64,000 nt of DNA from Thiohalocapsa sp. Lineage in GTDB: Bacteria; Pseudomonadota; Gammaproteobacteria; Chromatiales; Chromatiaceae. Below the pieces are notes generated by a model, which saw only the letters and a program-made list of their open reading frames with translations, searched no databases and was not told the DNA's origin. The stretch covers positions 44,866 to 108,865 of the forward strand of contig JAIPFF010000012.1 of the NCBI GenBank assembly GCA_021736785.1, read 5' to 3'. Within the stretch, counting starts at the first letter, position 1, and each line of letters opens with the position of its first letter. Both the position numbers and the translations under genes were made by a program. Shown in pieces: positions 12,404-21,882 of this stretch.

Positions 12404-13696
12404 ATGCGTACCGAGGACATCGACGGTTTTTTCGCGAGCGCGTCGTCGCTCGATGCGGACGACTATCTGCTGCTCGACTACTCCTTCGAATGCTCGGGCG
12501 ATCCCCGTACCGCGGCCGCGCACCTGTGCAGCGAGCAGTCCACGGCACAATGGGCGCGGGTCGATGTCGACGAGGACTACCGCCCGCGCTTCGCCGCCAA
12601 GGTGCTCGATCTGGAGGTCGAGACCGTGCTCTCGGAGACCAGCTATGTGCTGAGCCCGCGGGTCTCGGGACCGGTCAGCGTCTGCCGCGTGCGTATCGCC
12701 CATCCGCATGCCAACTTCGGCCCGCGGATTCCCAACCTGTTGAGCGCGGTGCTCGGCGAAGGGGCTTATTTCGCGCCGGATGTCCCGATCATCAAGCTGC
12801 TCGATATCCAGTTTCCGGCGTCCTTTCTCGACGCCTTCGACGGCCCGCAGTTCGGCATCGAGGGGCTGCGCGCGCGCTTCGGGATTCACGACCGGCCTTT
12901 CTTTCTCGGCGTCATCAAGCCCAACATCGGGCTCGCGCCGGAACCCTTCGCCGAGATCGGCTACCAAGGCTGGCTCGGCGGACTCGATATCGCCAAGGAC
13001 GACGAGATGCTGGCCGATCCGCACTGGTCACCGCTGGCCGAGCGCTCGGCCTTACTCGGCGCAGCGCGCTTGAAGGCGGAGCGCGAGAGCGGCGAATCGA
13101 AAATCTATCTGGCCAATATCACCGACGAGGTGGACCGCTTGATCCCGCTGCACGATTTGGCAGTGGGTAACGGCGCGAACGCAGTCATGGTCAACGCGCT
13201 GCCGGTGGGACTGAGCGCCGTGCGCATGCTGCGCCGCCACGCGAAGGTGCCGTTATTCGCCCACTTTCCGCTCATCGCGGCCTTCAGCCGGTTGCCGCTC
13301 TACGGTGTGCATACGCGCGTAATGACCAAACTGCAGCGGCTCGCCGGCTATGACGCCATAATCATGCCGGGCTTCGGCCCGAGGATGATGACCTCGGAGG
13401 ACGAAGTCTCGGAAAACATCGCCGCCTGCATCGAGCCCATGGGTGCAATCAAGCCGGCGCTGCCGGTGCCCGGGGGCAGCGATTCCGCCGCGACGTTGGA
13501 GCGGGTTCACCGAAAAGTGGGCAGCGCGGACTTCGGCTTCGTGCCGGGGCGCGGGGTATTCGGTCATCCAATGGGGCCGCGGGCCGGTGCCGCCAGCATC
13601 CGACAGGCTTGGGATGCGATCGCTGCCGGCATTCCCGTCGCCGACTACGCCTCGGGGCATCCCGAGCTCTCCGCCGCGCTCGCACGCTTCGGCTAG
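12404..13696 (+). CDS. RuBisCO-like protein, form IV (IV-Photo type)
   Basis: This 430-residue homologue of the RuBisCO large subunit cannot be a carboxylase. The carbamylated-lysine segment [12 protein letters not shown] is kept (Lys198, Asp200, Glu201), as are Lys172, His287 and His303. However, the RuBisCO KPK motif has become KPN (Asn174), and the loop-6 lysine is absent from [11 protein letters not shown]. Long stretches such as [25 protein letters not shown] and the [15 protein letters not shown] region resemble the Chlorobium tepidum RLP. In that organism loss of the RLP perturbs sulfur oxidation and stress responses, although the reaction is unknown. Its presence is the best single indication of a phototrophic sulfur bacterium. 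Confidence 0.95.
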   Translation: MRTEDIDGFFASASSLDADDYLLLDYSFECSGDPRTAAAHLCSEQSTAQWARVDVDEDYRPRFAAKVLDLEVETVLSETSYVLSPRVSGPVSVCRVRIAHPHANFGPRIPNLLSAVLGEGAYFAPDVPIIKLLDIQFPASFLDAFDGPQFGIEGLRARFGIHDRPFFLGVIKPNIGLAPEPFAEIGYQGWLGGLDIAKDDEMLADPHWSPLAERSALLGAARLKAERESGESKIYLANITDEVDRLIPLHDLAVGNGANAVMVNALPVGLSAVRMLRRHAKVPLFAHFPLIAAFSRLPLYGVHTRVMTKLQRLAGYDAIIMPGFGPRMMTSEDEVSENIAACIEPMGAIKPALPVPGGSDSAATLERVHRKVGSADFGFVPGRGVFGHPMGPRAGAASIRQAWDAIAAGIPVADYASGHPELSAALARFG

Positions 13697-13808
13697 GAGC
13701 ATCCTCGAAGCCGACCCTGACCGGTCGCGAATCGAGCGAGCCGCCGGCCGCGCCCATCGGCGCTGCCGGCGGCAGACATCGCGCCCGCGCCGCTCGGCGG
13801 GCTCGCGC

Positions 13809-14876
13809 TCAGGAGCGTTCGTTCAGCCAGTTGCCGATGGCCGGCGTGACTTCCTTCTGGGCTTTGCCGCTGACGTAGATGCCGATGTGCCCGCCCGGGA
13901 ATGCGAGCTCGGTGTAGTCCTGGCTGCCGGTCAGGCCGTTCAGGGCCTTGGAGGCGTCCGGCGGCACCAAGTGATCCTGCATCGCATAGATATTCAGCAC
14001 AGGGCAGGTGATCTGCTTCAGGTCCACCGGCCGGTCGCCGAGCATCACCGTGCCGTTCAACAGCTTGTTATCTTGGTAAAAATCCTTGATGAACTGGCGG
14101 AACGTCTCGCCGGCCTGATCCGGGCTGTCGAAGATCCACTTCTCCATGCGCAGGAAGTTCTTCACCTTATCCGGGTTGTCGAGCACGTCGACCATGTTCA
14201 CGTACTTCTGCCCGGTCAGGCTGAACGGCTTCAGCGACAGGAAAGTCCAATTCAGCAGCTCGCCCGGCACATTGCCCATGGTGTCCACGGCCAAGTCGAT
14301 GTCGATATTCTGCACCCAGGACGACAGCAGATTGTCCGGCGTCTTGAAATTCACCGGCGTGACCATCGTGACCAGGTTGCGGACCTTCTCCGGATGCAGC
14401 GCGCTATACATCAGACTGAAGGTGCCGCCTTGGCAAATGCCCAGGATGTTGATCTTGTCGACGCCGTGGGTCTCGCGGATGTGGTCCACGCAGCGGTCGA
14501 TGTAGCCGTTGATGTAGTCGTCGAGGGTCAGCGATCGGTCGGCCTGGTCCGGGTAGCCCCAGTCGATCAGATACACGTCCTGGCCCGTCGCGAGCAGGCC
14601 CTTGATCGTGGAGCGGTCCTCCTGGATGTCCGTCATGTACGGGCGGTTGACCAACGCATAGACGACCAGCAGCGGAACCTGCTGTTGGGCGACCTCAGAG
14701 GGGCGCTGGTAGCGGTAAAGGACCAGCTTGTCTTCGCAATAGACGGCATCTTTCGGCGTGACGCCGGTGTCGATGGGGCCCGCGTTGAGCAGGTTCTCCA
14801 TGCCCTCACCCAGCTTGCGGCTGTAGTCGAGCATTTCCTCGCTGAGCTTGTCCGGACGGATTTCGATAGGGAACAC
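13809..14876 (-). CDS. phaC: class III poly(3-hydroxyalkanoate) synthase subunit PhaC
   Basis: PhaC polymerises hydroxyacyl-CoA into PHA granules; class III enzymes need PhaE. The 355-residue size and N terminus (FPIEIRPDKLSEEMLDYSRKL) match the Allochromatium enzyme. The lipase-like box is GICQGG with nucleophile Cys148. Asp in YAMQDHLVPP and His in FPGGHIGIYV complete the triad. The start is GTG at 14876 with GAGG 8 bases upstream. It is downstream of phaE on the same strand, with a 118-base gap that may separate expression levels. phaA and phaR are divergent. Confidence 0.97.
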   Translation of the reverse strand: MFPIEIRPDKLSEEMLDYSRKLGEGMENLLNAGPIDTGVTPKDAVYCEDKLVLYRYQRPSEVAQQQVPLLVVYALVNRPYMTDIQEDRSTIKGLLATGQDVYLIDWGYPDQADRSLTLDDYINGYIDRCVDHIRETHGVDKINILGICQGGTFSLMYSALHPEKVRNLVTMVTPVNFKTPDNLLSSWVQNIDIDLAVDTMGNVPGELLNWTFLSLKPFSLTGQKYVNMVDVLDNPDKVKNFLRMEKWIFDSPDQAGETFRQFIKDFYQDNKLLNGTVMLGDRPVDLKQITCPVLNIYAMQDHLVPPDASKALNGLTGSQDYTELAFPGGHIGIYVSGKAQKEVTPAIGNWLNERS

Positions 14877-14994
14877 GTTGTTGGCCTCGTGGTGGTATCT
14901 GTATTAGATGCGGGTCCGTTGCGGCTGCGGTGTGCGAAACGGTTGCGTCGGCACGTTCCGCGCGGTCGGACCCCTGCGCTTGCCGCGGAATGCC

Positions 14995-16080
14995 TCAGGT
15001 CGAGGACGGCTTCGCGATTGTCTTCGCCACGGCTTTTTTGCGCGGCGCGGCCTTCTTCTTGGCGGCGTCCGCGCCAGAGGGCGTGGCGGCGGCGCTTGCG
15101 GACGGCGCATCGCCGGCCGGCACATGCGCAATGCGCCGCTTGATCATGTCGAGATCGCGGCGCAGTTGCTTGTTTTCGCGACGGGTCTCCTGCAGACGGT
15201 CCTGCAGCGTGCGCAGTTCGCTGCGGGTGGGCATGTTCATGGTGCCCAGGGTCTCGTCCACCATGACGGACATTCGTTTCTTCAGCGCCATCTGTGCGTT
15301 GACCAACTGGCCGTGGATGCGCGCGTACTCCGGCGTGCCGACTTCATCGGCGTAAACCGCTTCGCAGCAAGAGATCCAACTGTCGTAAAGGCTGCGTGCG
15401 GAGTCGATGGATTCGCCCTTCTCGGCCCGGCTCTGAACAAACTCGCGCATGCGCTCCACGGATTTCATGCCGAGCTTGTTGAAGAAGCCGGCGTATTCCT
15501 GCATCGCACGCTGATAATCGAGGTTGCGGCGGATCAGATCCTGGTACGAGGCTTGTTCCTCGCGGGTATAGCCCAGACCCGGCGCGGACAGCATACGGTT
15601 CATGCTGTCCTTGACTTGGTCATGCGGCATGTTGCGCAGGAAATCGCCCGGCACCGGCGACATCGAAGACATCATCCGCTGCCAGTTGTCGAGGGGCATT
15701 TCCCAAAACCCCATCATGCGGCGGACGCTTTCGTCCCCGTCGCCCAGGGCACCGGTGAACGCGTTCTGCATCTGCTCGAGGGTCTTGTTCAGCATCTCCC
15801 AGCCGTCGCTCGCGGTATCGGCGCCGGCCAGGGGCTTGGTGAACTGCTCCGCCATCGCGAAGAAGTTTTTGCCCTGGTCCATCATGCGCTGCATGAAGTC
15901 CTGCGCCGGGTTGCTGGCGGCCGGGGACACGGCGCGCCACCATTGCTCCATGGCGGCTTCCCATGGGCTTTGCTTCGGTGCGCTCATGCCCATGGCCTTC
16001 TGGCTCATCTCGGTCAGGCCTTCCCAATACTTCTGCTGCAATTTCAGCCAATCTTCGTTGAATAGGGTTTGTTTACTCAT
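14995..16080 (-). CDS. phaE: class III PHA synthase subunit PhaE
   Basis: PhaE is the obligate partner of class III PhaC. This 361-residue protein begins KQTLFNEDWLKLQQKYWEGL and contains AMEQWWRAVSPA and the family stretch GYTREEQASYQDLIRRNLDYQ. A long helical, coiled-coil-like region near residues 280-320 (NMPTRSELRTLQDRL and following) precedes a lysine/alanine-rich tail, typical of proteins that contact PHA granules or DNA. It is first in a phaE-phaC operon read leftwards. A candidate PhaR operator lies 60 bases upstream. Confidence 0.95.
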   Translation of the reverse strand: MSKQTLFNEDWLKLQQKYWEGLTEMSQKAMGMSAPKQSPWEAAMEQWWRAVSPAASNPAQDFMQRMMDQGKNFFAMAEQFTKPLAGADTASDGWEMLNKTLEQMQNAFTGALGDGDESVRRMMGFWEMPLDNWQRMMSSMSPVPGDFLRNMPHDQVKDSMNRMLSAPGLGYTREEQASYQDLIRRNLDYQRAMQEYAGFFNKLGMKSVERMREFVQSRAEKGESIDSARSLYDSWISCCEAVYADEVGTPEYARIHGQLVNAQMALKKRMSVMVDETLGTMNMPTRSELRTLQDRLQETRRENKQLRRDLDMIKRRIAHVPAGDAPSASAAATPSGADAAKKKAAPRKKAVAKTIAKPSST

Positions 16081-16140
16081 GTTTTATTCGCCCGGCGGGC
16101 GCTCCTCGGGTGATTTTATCCGGGAACCTAACACGGAAAT

Positions 16141-16156
16141 TTGTGCACTGCAACAA
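16141..16156. promoter_or_regulatory. candidate PhaR operator in the divergent phaE/phaA region
   Basis: TTGTGCACTGCAACAA is an imperfect palindrome with TGCA core repeats and TTGT/ACAA ends. TGC/GCA-rich sites of this kind are bound by PhaR repressors upstream of PHA genes in other bacteria, from memory. It lies 60 bases before phaE and 224 bases before phaA, and a phaR gene is encoded 1.7 kb away. No good sigma-70 hexamers stand out nearby. The rest of the 299-base divergent region shows nothing else I recognise. Confidence 0.4.
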
Positions 16157-16379
16157 AAGGCCGTAGACTCCGCACCAGCGCTCGTTAGGGCTGCTCGGCA
16201 CGACTCCGTGCGCAGTCCGCCATTAAGCTAAGCTTGGCCACTCGTCGCGGTGTCGTTGCGAACTGCGAGACCTGCCGCGACTTGGCTCCCGCCACTCGGC
16301 CAACGCGGTCGAGGACGGCGCGCAAGCGAGCATTACCTGAAAAAACGAATCTCTACCACCTACTTTCGGAGGAGCTCCC

Positions 16380-17564
16380 ATGAGCGAAAAAGCCGTGATC
16401 GTCGCCGCAGCCCGCACCCCGGTCGGCAGTTTTGCCGGCAGCCTGGCATCGATGCCGGCCACCGCGCTGGGCACCGCTGTCGTCAAGGCCCTGCTGGAGC
16501 GCACGGGCATTGCGCCCGAGCAGGTCGACGAGGTCATCCTCGGACAGGTGCTGACCGCCGGCGTCGGCCAGAATCCGGCGCGTCAGACCACGCTCAACGC
16601 GGGCCTGCCGCACAAGGTGCCGGCGATGACCATCAACAAGGTCTGCGGCAGCGGTCTGAAGGCCGTTCACTTGGCGATGCAGGCGGTGGCCTGCGGGGAT
16701 GCCGAGATCGTCATTGCCGGCGGTCAAGAAAGCATGAGCCAGTCGTCTCACGTCGTACCCGGATCCCGCGACGGCAAGCGTATGGGTGACTGGAAAATGG
16801 TGGACTCCATGATCGTCGACGGCCTCTGGGACGCCTTCAACCAATGCCACATGGGCGTTACGGCGGAGAATATCGCAAAGAAATACGAATTCGCACGTGA
16901 GTTGCAGGACGCCTTTGCCGCGGATTCTCAGCAAAAGACCGAGGCCGCGCAGAAAGCCGGTCGCTTCGACGACGAGATCGTTCCCGTCGAGATCCCGCAG
17001 CGCAAAGGCGACCCGGTTGTCTTCTCCAAGGACGAATTTCCCCGCGCCGGCACCACTGCCGAGAAGCTCGGCAAGCTGCGTCCCGCCTTCGATAGAGAGG
17101 GTACGGTGACGGCGGGCAACGCCTCGGGCATCAACGACGGCGCCGCCGCGGTCGTGGTCATGAGCGAGTCGAAGGCGAAGGAGCTCGGTCTGAAGCCCAT
17201 GGCACGCATCGCCGCATTCGCGAGCGCCGGTGTCGATCCCGCCATCATGGGCACGGGCCCGATTCCGGCGTCCACCAAGTGCCTGGAGAAGGCGGGATGG
17301 AGCGTGGGCGATTTGGATCTGATCGAGGCCAACGAGGCCTTCGCCGCTCAGGCCATGTCGGTCAACAAGGACATGGGCTGGGATACCGATAAGGTGAATG
17401 TGAACGGCGGCGCCATCTCCATCGGTCATCCGATCGGGGCATCCGGCGCCCGCGTGCTGGTGACGCTGCTGCACGAGATGCAAAAGCGCGATGCCAAGAA
17501 AGGCTTGGCGACGTTGTGCATCGGCGGTGGCCAGGGCGTCGCGCTGGCGGTCGAGCGCGATTAA
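16380..17564 (+). CDS. phaA: acetyl-CoA acetyltransferase (beta-ketothiolase)
   Basis: PhaA condenses two acetyl-CoA molecules to acetoacetyl-CoA, the first step to polyhydroxybutyrate. The protein has 394 residues. The acylated Cys is Cys89 in [12 protein letters not shown], and the C-terminal catalytic Cys380 is in LCIGGGQG. His is in [16 protein letters not shown] and the Asn-Glu-Ala-Phe motif is present (EANEAFAAQ). GGAGGAG sits just before the ATG. It is divergent from phaE-phaC and followed by phaR. No phaB reductase gene is in the window, so that step must be encoded elsewhere. Confidence 0.96.
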   Translation: MSEKAVIVAAARTPVGSFAGSLASMPATALGTAVVKALLERTGIAPEQVDEVILGQVLTAGVGQNPARQTTLNAGLPHKVPAMTINKVCGSGLKAVHLAMQAVACGDAEIVIAGGQESMSQSSHVVPGSRDGKRMGDWKMVDSMIVDGLWDAFNQCHMGVTAENIAKKYEFARELQDAFAADSQQKTEAAQKAGRFDDEIVPVEIPQRKGDPVVFSKDEFPRAGTTAEKLGKLRPAFDREGTVTAGNASGINDGAAAVVVMSESKAKELGLKPMARIAAFASAGVDPAIMGTGPIPASTKCLEKAGWSVGDLDLIEANEAFAAQAMSVNKDMGWDTDKVNVNGGAISIGHPIGASGARVLVTLLHEMQKRDAKKGLATLCIGGGQGVALAVERD

Positions 17565-17614
17565 GCGTCACCGGAGACGGCGGCGGTCCAGCAGCGGGCC
17601 TGCCGCGTTCGCGA

Positions 17615-17643
17615 GCCGGCGGGCAGCGCGATGGCCCGCCGGC
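17615..17643 (+). terminator. stem-loop after phaA
   Basis: A perfect 10-bp inverted repeat, GCCGGCGGGC / GCCCGCCGGC, with a 9-base loop, begins 50 bases after the phaA stop. The stem is strong enough to end transcription, but no T-run follows, so it may be Rho-aided or only an mRNA 3' barrier. The remainder of the 336-base phaA-phaR gap holds no supported gene. Confidence 0.5.
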
Positions 17644-17852
17644 GGTGTCGGTCGGCCGCAAGGTGCGTGGGTCTTCGCCCGATTGTCGCGCGCGGCGCGG
17701 GCACCGCGGGCAGGGTGCCGCGCGGATGTGAAGGCTACCGGCCCGATGCGATCGACTTGCTTCCGACGGCGCACCGTCGCGGTCCGCCGCGGCCGCCGCG
17801 TACATCGTCTTCCCGCCTCGAGCCGTTCATGGGCTTGACCCGAGCCAGGGTA

Positions 17853-17884
17853 ACCGTACGAACGGTAGGTTAAACTTACGGTAA
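17853..17884. promoter_or_regulatory. paired inverted repeats before phaR
   Basis: ACCGT-ACGA-ACGGT (17853-17866) is followed by TTACGGTAA (17876-17884), so ACGGT half-sites recur three times in the 50 bases before phaR. The position fits an operator, perhaps for autoregulation, but the motif differs from the TGCA-type site upstream of phaE, so a different regulator is equally possible. Confidence 0.35.
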
Positions 17885-17900
17885 TGTCCCGCCCGTCGGA

Positions 17901-18380
17901 ATGCGCCTAATGTCCAGCGAACGCATCATCAAGAAGTACCCCAATCGGCGCCTATACGACACCGAGCTCAGCCGATACATCACGCTGGCCGACGTGCGCG
18001 ATCTGGTGATGACGGGGGAGCCTTTCCGCGTGCTCGACACCGCGAACGACGCGGACCTGACCCGCTCTATTCTGCTGCAGATCATGCTCGAGGAGGAGAC
18101 AGGCGGCGAGCCGCTGTTCACGGCGAGCATGCTGGCCCAGATCATCCGCTTCTACGGCGGCACGCTGCAGGGGCTGTTTGCGCGCTACCTGGAGCACTCG
18201 CTGGATTCCTTTGCCAGCCAACAAAAGCACCTGAGCGAAAACTGGGCAGATAATCCGTTCGAAGCCTTGAGCCGCATGACCCAGCGCAACGTCGAATTCT
18301 GGGCCGACGCGCAGAAAAATCTGCTGCGCGCGGCGGGCTTCGACGTGGAATCCCGCCCGGACGACGAGAAAAAGGACTGA
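17901..18380 (+). CDS. phaR: polyhydroxyalkanoate synthesis repressor PhaR
   Basis: This 159-residue protein opens with ERIIKKYPNRRLYDTELS and RYITLADVRDLV, the PHB/PHA accumulation regulator DNA-binding domain. A PHB-binding-like region follows (TASMLAQIIRFYGGTLQG). In other bacteria PhaR leaves DNA when it binds growing PHA granules, so phasin and synthesis genes are induced in step. Two in-frame ATGs (17901 and 17910) are both possible; neither has a strong ribosome site. It follows phaA, and the inverted repeats before it may be its own control site. Confidence 0.92.
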   Translation: MRLMSSERIIKKYPNRRLYDTELSRYITLADVRDLVMTGEPFRVLDTANDADLTRSILLQIMLEEETGGEPLFTASMLAQIIRFYGGTLQGLFARYLEHSLDSFASQQKHLSENWADNPFEALSRMTQRNVEFWADAQKNLLRAAGFDVESRPDDEKKD

Positions 18381-18641
18381 CCGGCGAGTCTTGCCGATCG
18401 ACAGTCAAGGCGCCGACCGCGGCCGGTATCTCGGCAACCGCGCGATCGGCGTCCGTTGCCGGTCGGTTTTCGGTCGCATCCCAGCCGGCCGTCCGCGAGA
18501 GAACCCCGGGACGAGCCGGCTGCAGCAGCACGCCGCGAGCGGCCTTTCCGCGGGGAGCGCTGCTGGCCGCCCCGGTGAAGCGTCCCGGGGTCCAAGGCCT
18601 GGATGGCCTCGGGCTTCCGATGAACTCGTGCCTCGATAGCC

Positions 18642-19598
18642 TTAGGCTTCCCATCGTCGAGTACCGAGATACTGGCGGGCCGCCTCGGCGTCGCGCCCGA
18701 TCTGCGCCTTCAACGCGTCGAAGGACTCGAACCGCTGCTCCTCGCGCAGCTTCAGCCTGAAGACAACCTCGAGATGTGCCCCGTAGAGGTCGCCTTCGAA
18801 ATCGAACAAATGCACTTCCAGGCGATGATCGAGGCCTCCGACGGTGGGCCGCTTGCCGACGTTGGCCACTGCCGGCCAGGGTGCCGCGCCGATGCCGTTT
18901 ACCTCCACCGCAAACACGCCGCTCACCGGACTGAAGCGCCGGTGCAGATTGATGTTCGCGGTCGGAAAGCCGATCGTGCGTCCGCGCTTGTCGCCGTGGG
19001 CGACGCGCCCGCAGATGCTGTAAGGCCGTCCGAGCAAGTGATGCGCATATTCGAGATCGCCCCGCTGCAGTGCCTCGCGCACGCGCGTGCTGCTGATGCG
19101 CTCGTCACCGTGCTTGATGGTGTGCAGATTCTCGACCTGGAAGCCCTGCTCGGCCCCGACCGCCTGCAGCAGCGCGTAGTCCCCCTCGCGGTTATGCCCG
19201 AAGCGGAAGTCGTCGCCGACCAGCAGGAAGCCGACACCGAGACCGTCGACCAGGAGCCGGTCGACAAAGGTGCGTGCGCGCATCGCCGCCAGCCGCGGGC
19301 CGAACTCCAGGATCATGACCCGTTCGATGCCGTCGCCCGTGATGGCGGCGACCTTCTCGCGCAGCCGCGTCAGCCGCGCCGGCGCGGCGTCCGGGGCAAA
19401 CAGCTCCATCGGCTGCGGCTCGAAGGTGATCACGGTTGCCGGCAAGCCAAGCTCCGAGCCGCGCTGCAGCAGGCGCCGGAAAACGGCCCGATGCCCTAGA
19501 TGCACGCCATCGAAGTTGCCGATGGTCGCAACGCAACCGCGGTCGTCGCCGCGTAAGTTGTGCAGGCCTCTGATCAACCGCATGGCCTTTCCATTCAA
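18642..19598 (-). CDS. ribF: bifunctional riboflavin kinase / FAD synthetase
   Basis: RibF turns riboflavin into FMN and then FAD. At 318 residues it is standard. The N-terminal nucleotidyltransferase domain has ATIGNFDGVHLGHRAVF and the EFGPRLAAMRARTFVDR stretch, with SSTRVREALQRGDLEYA near the domain junction. The C-terminal kinase domain shows GRTIGFPTANI, YGAHLEVVF and KLREEQRFESFDALKAQI. The gene is transcribed with murJ upstream of it on the same strand, 169 bases apart, an order common in Gammaproteobacteria (murJ, ribF, then ileS, which is not seen here). The 261 bases between phaR and this gene hold nothing recognisable. Confidence 0.96.
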   Translation of the reverse strand: MNGKAMRLIRGLHNLRGDDRGCVATIGNFDGVHLGHRAVFRRLLQRGSELGLPATVITFEPQPMELFAPDAAPARLTRLREKVAAITGDGIERVMILEFGPRLAAMRARTFVDRLLVDGLGVGFLLVGDDFRFGHNREGDYALLQAVGAEQGFQVENLHTIKHGDERISSTRVREALQRGDLEYAHHLLGRPYSICGRVAHGDKRGRTIGFPTANINLHRRFSPVSGVFAVEVNGIGAAPWPAVANVGKRPTVGGLDHRLEVHLFDFEGDLYGAHLEVVFRLKLREEQRFESFDALKAQIGRDAEAARQYLGTRRWEA

Positions 19599-19767
19599 TC
19601 GGGGGAGGGCGCGATTATAGAGTGCGGCGCCCTCGGCGACGACAGCCGGCGTCCCGATCCCGCGCGTCTGCTGCCCGGGCGCCGGAGCGCGCGGCCGCCG
19701 GGGCCGCCGCCAGCGGTTCCGAGCGCGCTTTCGGCCGGCTGTCGCCCGGCGTCGGCCGACGTGTCCG

Positions 19768-21312
19768 TCACCAACTCGGGGCGCGCTCGCTCAGATGTCG
19801 CGGGCGGATACCGGTGGCCAGCGCGGTCGCCGCGTAAAGGGCCCCGCCGACGGCGAGCAGGGCGCTCAGCCTCGCGATCCGGTCGCCGGTGTCGAGCACT
19901 GTCCAGTCCAGGGTCGGTCCGCTCAGCAGCCAAAGGGCCAGTGCCATGACGCTGCTGGCGGCCAGGCTCCCGGCAATCAGCCTGCGCCAGCCCTGCAATG
20001 GGCGGTAGATGCCCTGGCGCAGCAGTTCGCTCAGCAACAACCCGGCATTGACCAGCGCCGCCGCCACCGTTGCCAGTGCCAGCCCGGCATGCCCGAGCGG
20101 GAACATCAGGGCCAGGCTGAGCATCAGGTTGACCACCAGCGCGATCACGGCGATGCGCACCGGTGTGCGGGTATCCTGGCGGCTGTAGAAGCCGGGCGCG
20201 AGCACCTTGATGGCGACGAAACCGACCAGACCGAGCGAGTAGGCCATCAGACTGCGCTCGGCCATTAGCACGTCGTGTGCCACGAATGCGCCGGACTGAA
20301 ACAGCGTCGCGATGATCGGTCCCGCCAGCACGAACAGACCCACCGCGGCCGGCAGCGCCAGCAGCATCACCCAGCGCAGTGCCCAGTCCAGCGTCTCGGA
20401 GAACTCCGCCGCCGGCCGCGATGTGTGCTGGCGCGAGAGATGCGGCAGAATGACGGTGCCGATCGCGGCACCGAGAATGCCGAGCGGAAACTCCATCAGC
20501 CGATCGGAGTAATACAGCCAGGAAATGCTGCCGGTGACCAAAAACGACGCCAGCAGCGTGTCGAGCATCAGGCTGATCTGAGACGCCGACACGCCGAAGA
20601 TGGCCGGCAGCATCATGTGCCCGATGCGCCGCACGCCGGGATCCTTCGGCGCGAAGCGCGGGCGCGGCAAAAGCCCCAGGCGGGCCAGAAACGGCAACTG
20701 GAAGCCGAACTGGACGATGCCGCCGAAAAATACGCCCCAGGCGAGCGCGACGATCGGCTCCGCCATGCGCGGCGCGAGCCAGACGGCGCAACCGATGATG
20801 ACCAGGTTCAGCAGCACCGGCGTGAACGCGGGCACACCGAAGCGCCGGTGCACGTTCAGCACGCTGCCTGCGAAGGCGGCCAGGCCGATGAAGAACAGGT
20901 AGGGGAACGTCAGCCGCAGCATGTCCGTTGCCAGCAGCAACTGCTCGGGATCGGCGGCGAAGCCGGGGGCGAAGATCAGCACCAGCACCGGCGCAGCCAG
21001 CACGCCGAGCACGGTGATCGCCAGCAGCAGCAGCCCCAAGGTGCCGGCGGTGTCGTCCACGAAGCGCTTCAATGCGCCGGGGTCGGAGCGCTCGCGGTAG
21101 TCGTTCAGCACCGGGACGAACGCCATCGAGAAGGCGCCCTCGGCGAACAGCCGCCGCATGAAATTCGGTGCTTTGAACGCGACGAAGAAGGCGTCGGTGC
21201 CGGCGTCGGCGCCGAAGAGCCGCGCGACGATCAGGTCACGGGCAAAGCCGAGAATACGCGACAGCAGCGTGGTGCCGCCGACCGTGGCGATAGAAGCGGC
21301 AAGGGTGGCCAA
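19768..21312 (-). CDS. murJ: lipid II flippase MurJ
   Basis: MurJ moves the peptidoglycan precursor lipid II across the inner membrane. The protein has about 514 residues and 14 predicted membrane helices. SRILGFARDLIVARLFGAD, FFVAFKAPNFMRRLFAEGA and FSMAFVPVLNDYR are the family N-terminal motifs with the essential Arg residues. No ATG fits. I chose TTG at 21312 because GAGGAA lies 4 bases upstream and the start then aligns with the Escherichia coli N terminus; TTG at 21324 is an alternative. The longer frame to 21585 would run across the rpsT start. It is divergent from rpsT and upstream of ribF. Confidence 0.95.
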   Translation of the reverse strand: MATLAASIATVGGTTLLSRILGFARDLIVARLFGADAGTDAFFVAFKAPNFMRRLFAEGAFSMAFVPVLNDYRERSDPGALKRFVDDTAGTLGLLLLAITVLGVLAAPVLVLIFAPGFAADPEQLLLATDMLRLTFPYLFFIGLAAFAGSVLNVHRRFGVPAFTPVLLNLVIIGCAVWLAPRMAEPIVALAWGVFFGGIVQFGFQLPFLARLGLLPRPRFAPKDPGVRRIGHMMLPAIFGVSASQISLMLDTLLASFLVTGSISWLYYSDRLMEFPLGILGAAIGTVILPHLSRQHTSRPAAEFSETLDWALRWVMLLALPAAVGLFVLAGPIIATLFQSGAFVAHDVLMAERSLMAYSLGLVGFVAIKVLAPGFYSRQDTRTPVRIAVIALVVNLMLSLALMFPLGHAGLALATVAAALVNAGLLLSELLRQGIYRPLQGWRRLIAGSLAASSVMALALWLLSGPTLDWTVLDTGDRIARLSALLAVGGALYAATALATGIRPRHLSERAPSW

Positions 21313-21401
21313 CGCGTTCCTCAATGCCGGGGTACGGCAAAATCGGCGATTATAGGGCAACCTAGGTGTGTACGTCCGGGTTGCCGCCCGCCGGCAAGCG
21401 C

Positions 21402-21430
21402 TTGACAAGCTGAGCGGGGACGCACAAACT
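21402..21430 (+). promoter_or_regulatory. probable rpsT promoter
   Basis: A perfect -35 hexamer TTGACA at 21402-21407 is followed after 17 bases by CAAACT (21425-21430), a weak -10. It lies about 130 bases upstream of rpsT and is oriented towards it. Position and the -35 match support it; the -10 is poor. Confidence 0.45.
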
Positions 21431-21559
21431 AGGCGGTCTTTCGCAGTACACCTGCGTCCGGAGCGCGTCCGGGTTCTTTCCGGCGCGGGCGGCGGCCGAC
21501 CGGCTTCGCCACCCTTAGCCGGATCGACGCATTGCAGCCGAATCATCAGGAGACGAACG

Positions 21560-21823
21560 TTGGCCAACTCGCCACAAGCCCGCAAGCGTGCCCGTCAGGC
21601 CGAAACCCATCGCATGCGCAACGCCGCACAGCGCAGCACATTGCGCACGGCCATCAAGAAAGTCATCAAGGCCATCCGCACCGGCGACAAGGCCGCCGCG
21701 TCCGAGGCCTACAAGGCAGCCGTACCGGTCATCGACCGCGCTGCCGGTAAGGGCTTGGTGCACGCCAACAAGGCTGCCCGTCACAAGAGCCGGCTGAACG
21801 CGCACATCAAGTCGCTGGCCTAA
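21560..21823 (+). CDS. rpsT: 30S ribosomal protein S20
   Basis: S20 is an 87-residue basic protein that binds 16S rRNA early in 30S assembly. It begins [20 protein letters not shown] after the initiator. The only fitting start is TTG at 21560 with AGGAG 7 bases upstream (21548-21552); no ATG precedes the conserved N terminus. Escherichia coli rpsT also starts with TTG, where the weak start takes part in S20 autoregulation, so the same control is plausible here. It is divergent from murJ, the classical murJ-rpsT arrangement. Confidence 0.97.
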   Translation: MANSPQARKRARQAETHRMRNAAQRSTLRTAIKKVIKAIRTGDKAAASEAYKAAVPVIDRAAGKGLVHANKAARHKSRLNAHIKSLA

Positions 21824-21882
21824 TCCCGAGCGGGCCCTAGCCCGGCTCGCGGGCCAGGCACAGTTCCGGCCCGCGACGTCGG

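Noticed and set aside
12404..13696. A functional RuBisCO
   Set aside because: The loop-6 lysine and second lysine of KPK are missing, while the IV-Photo similarity is strong.
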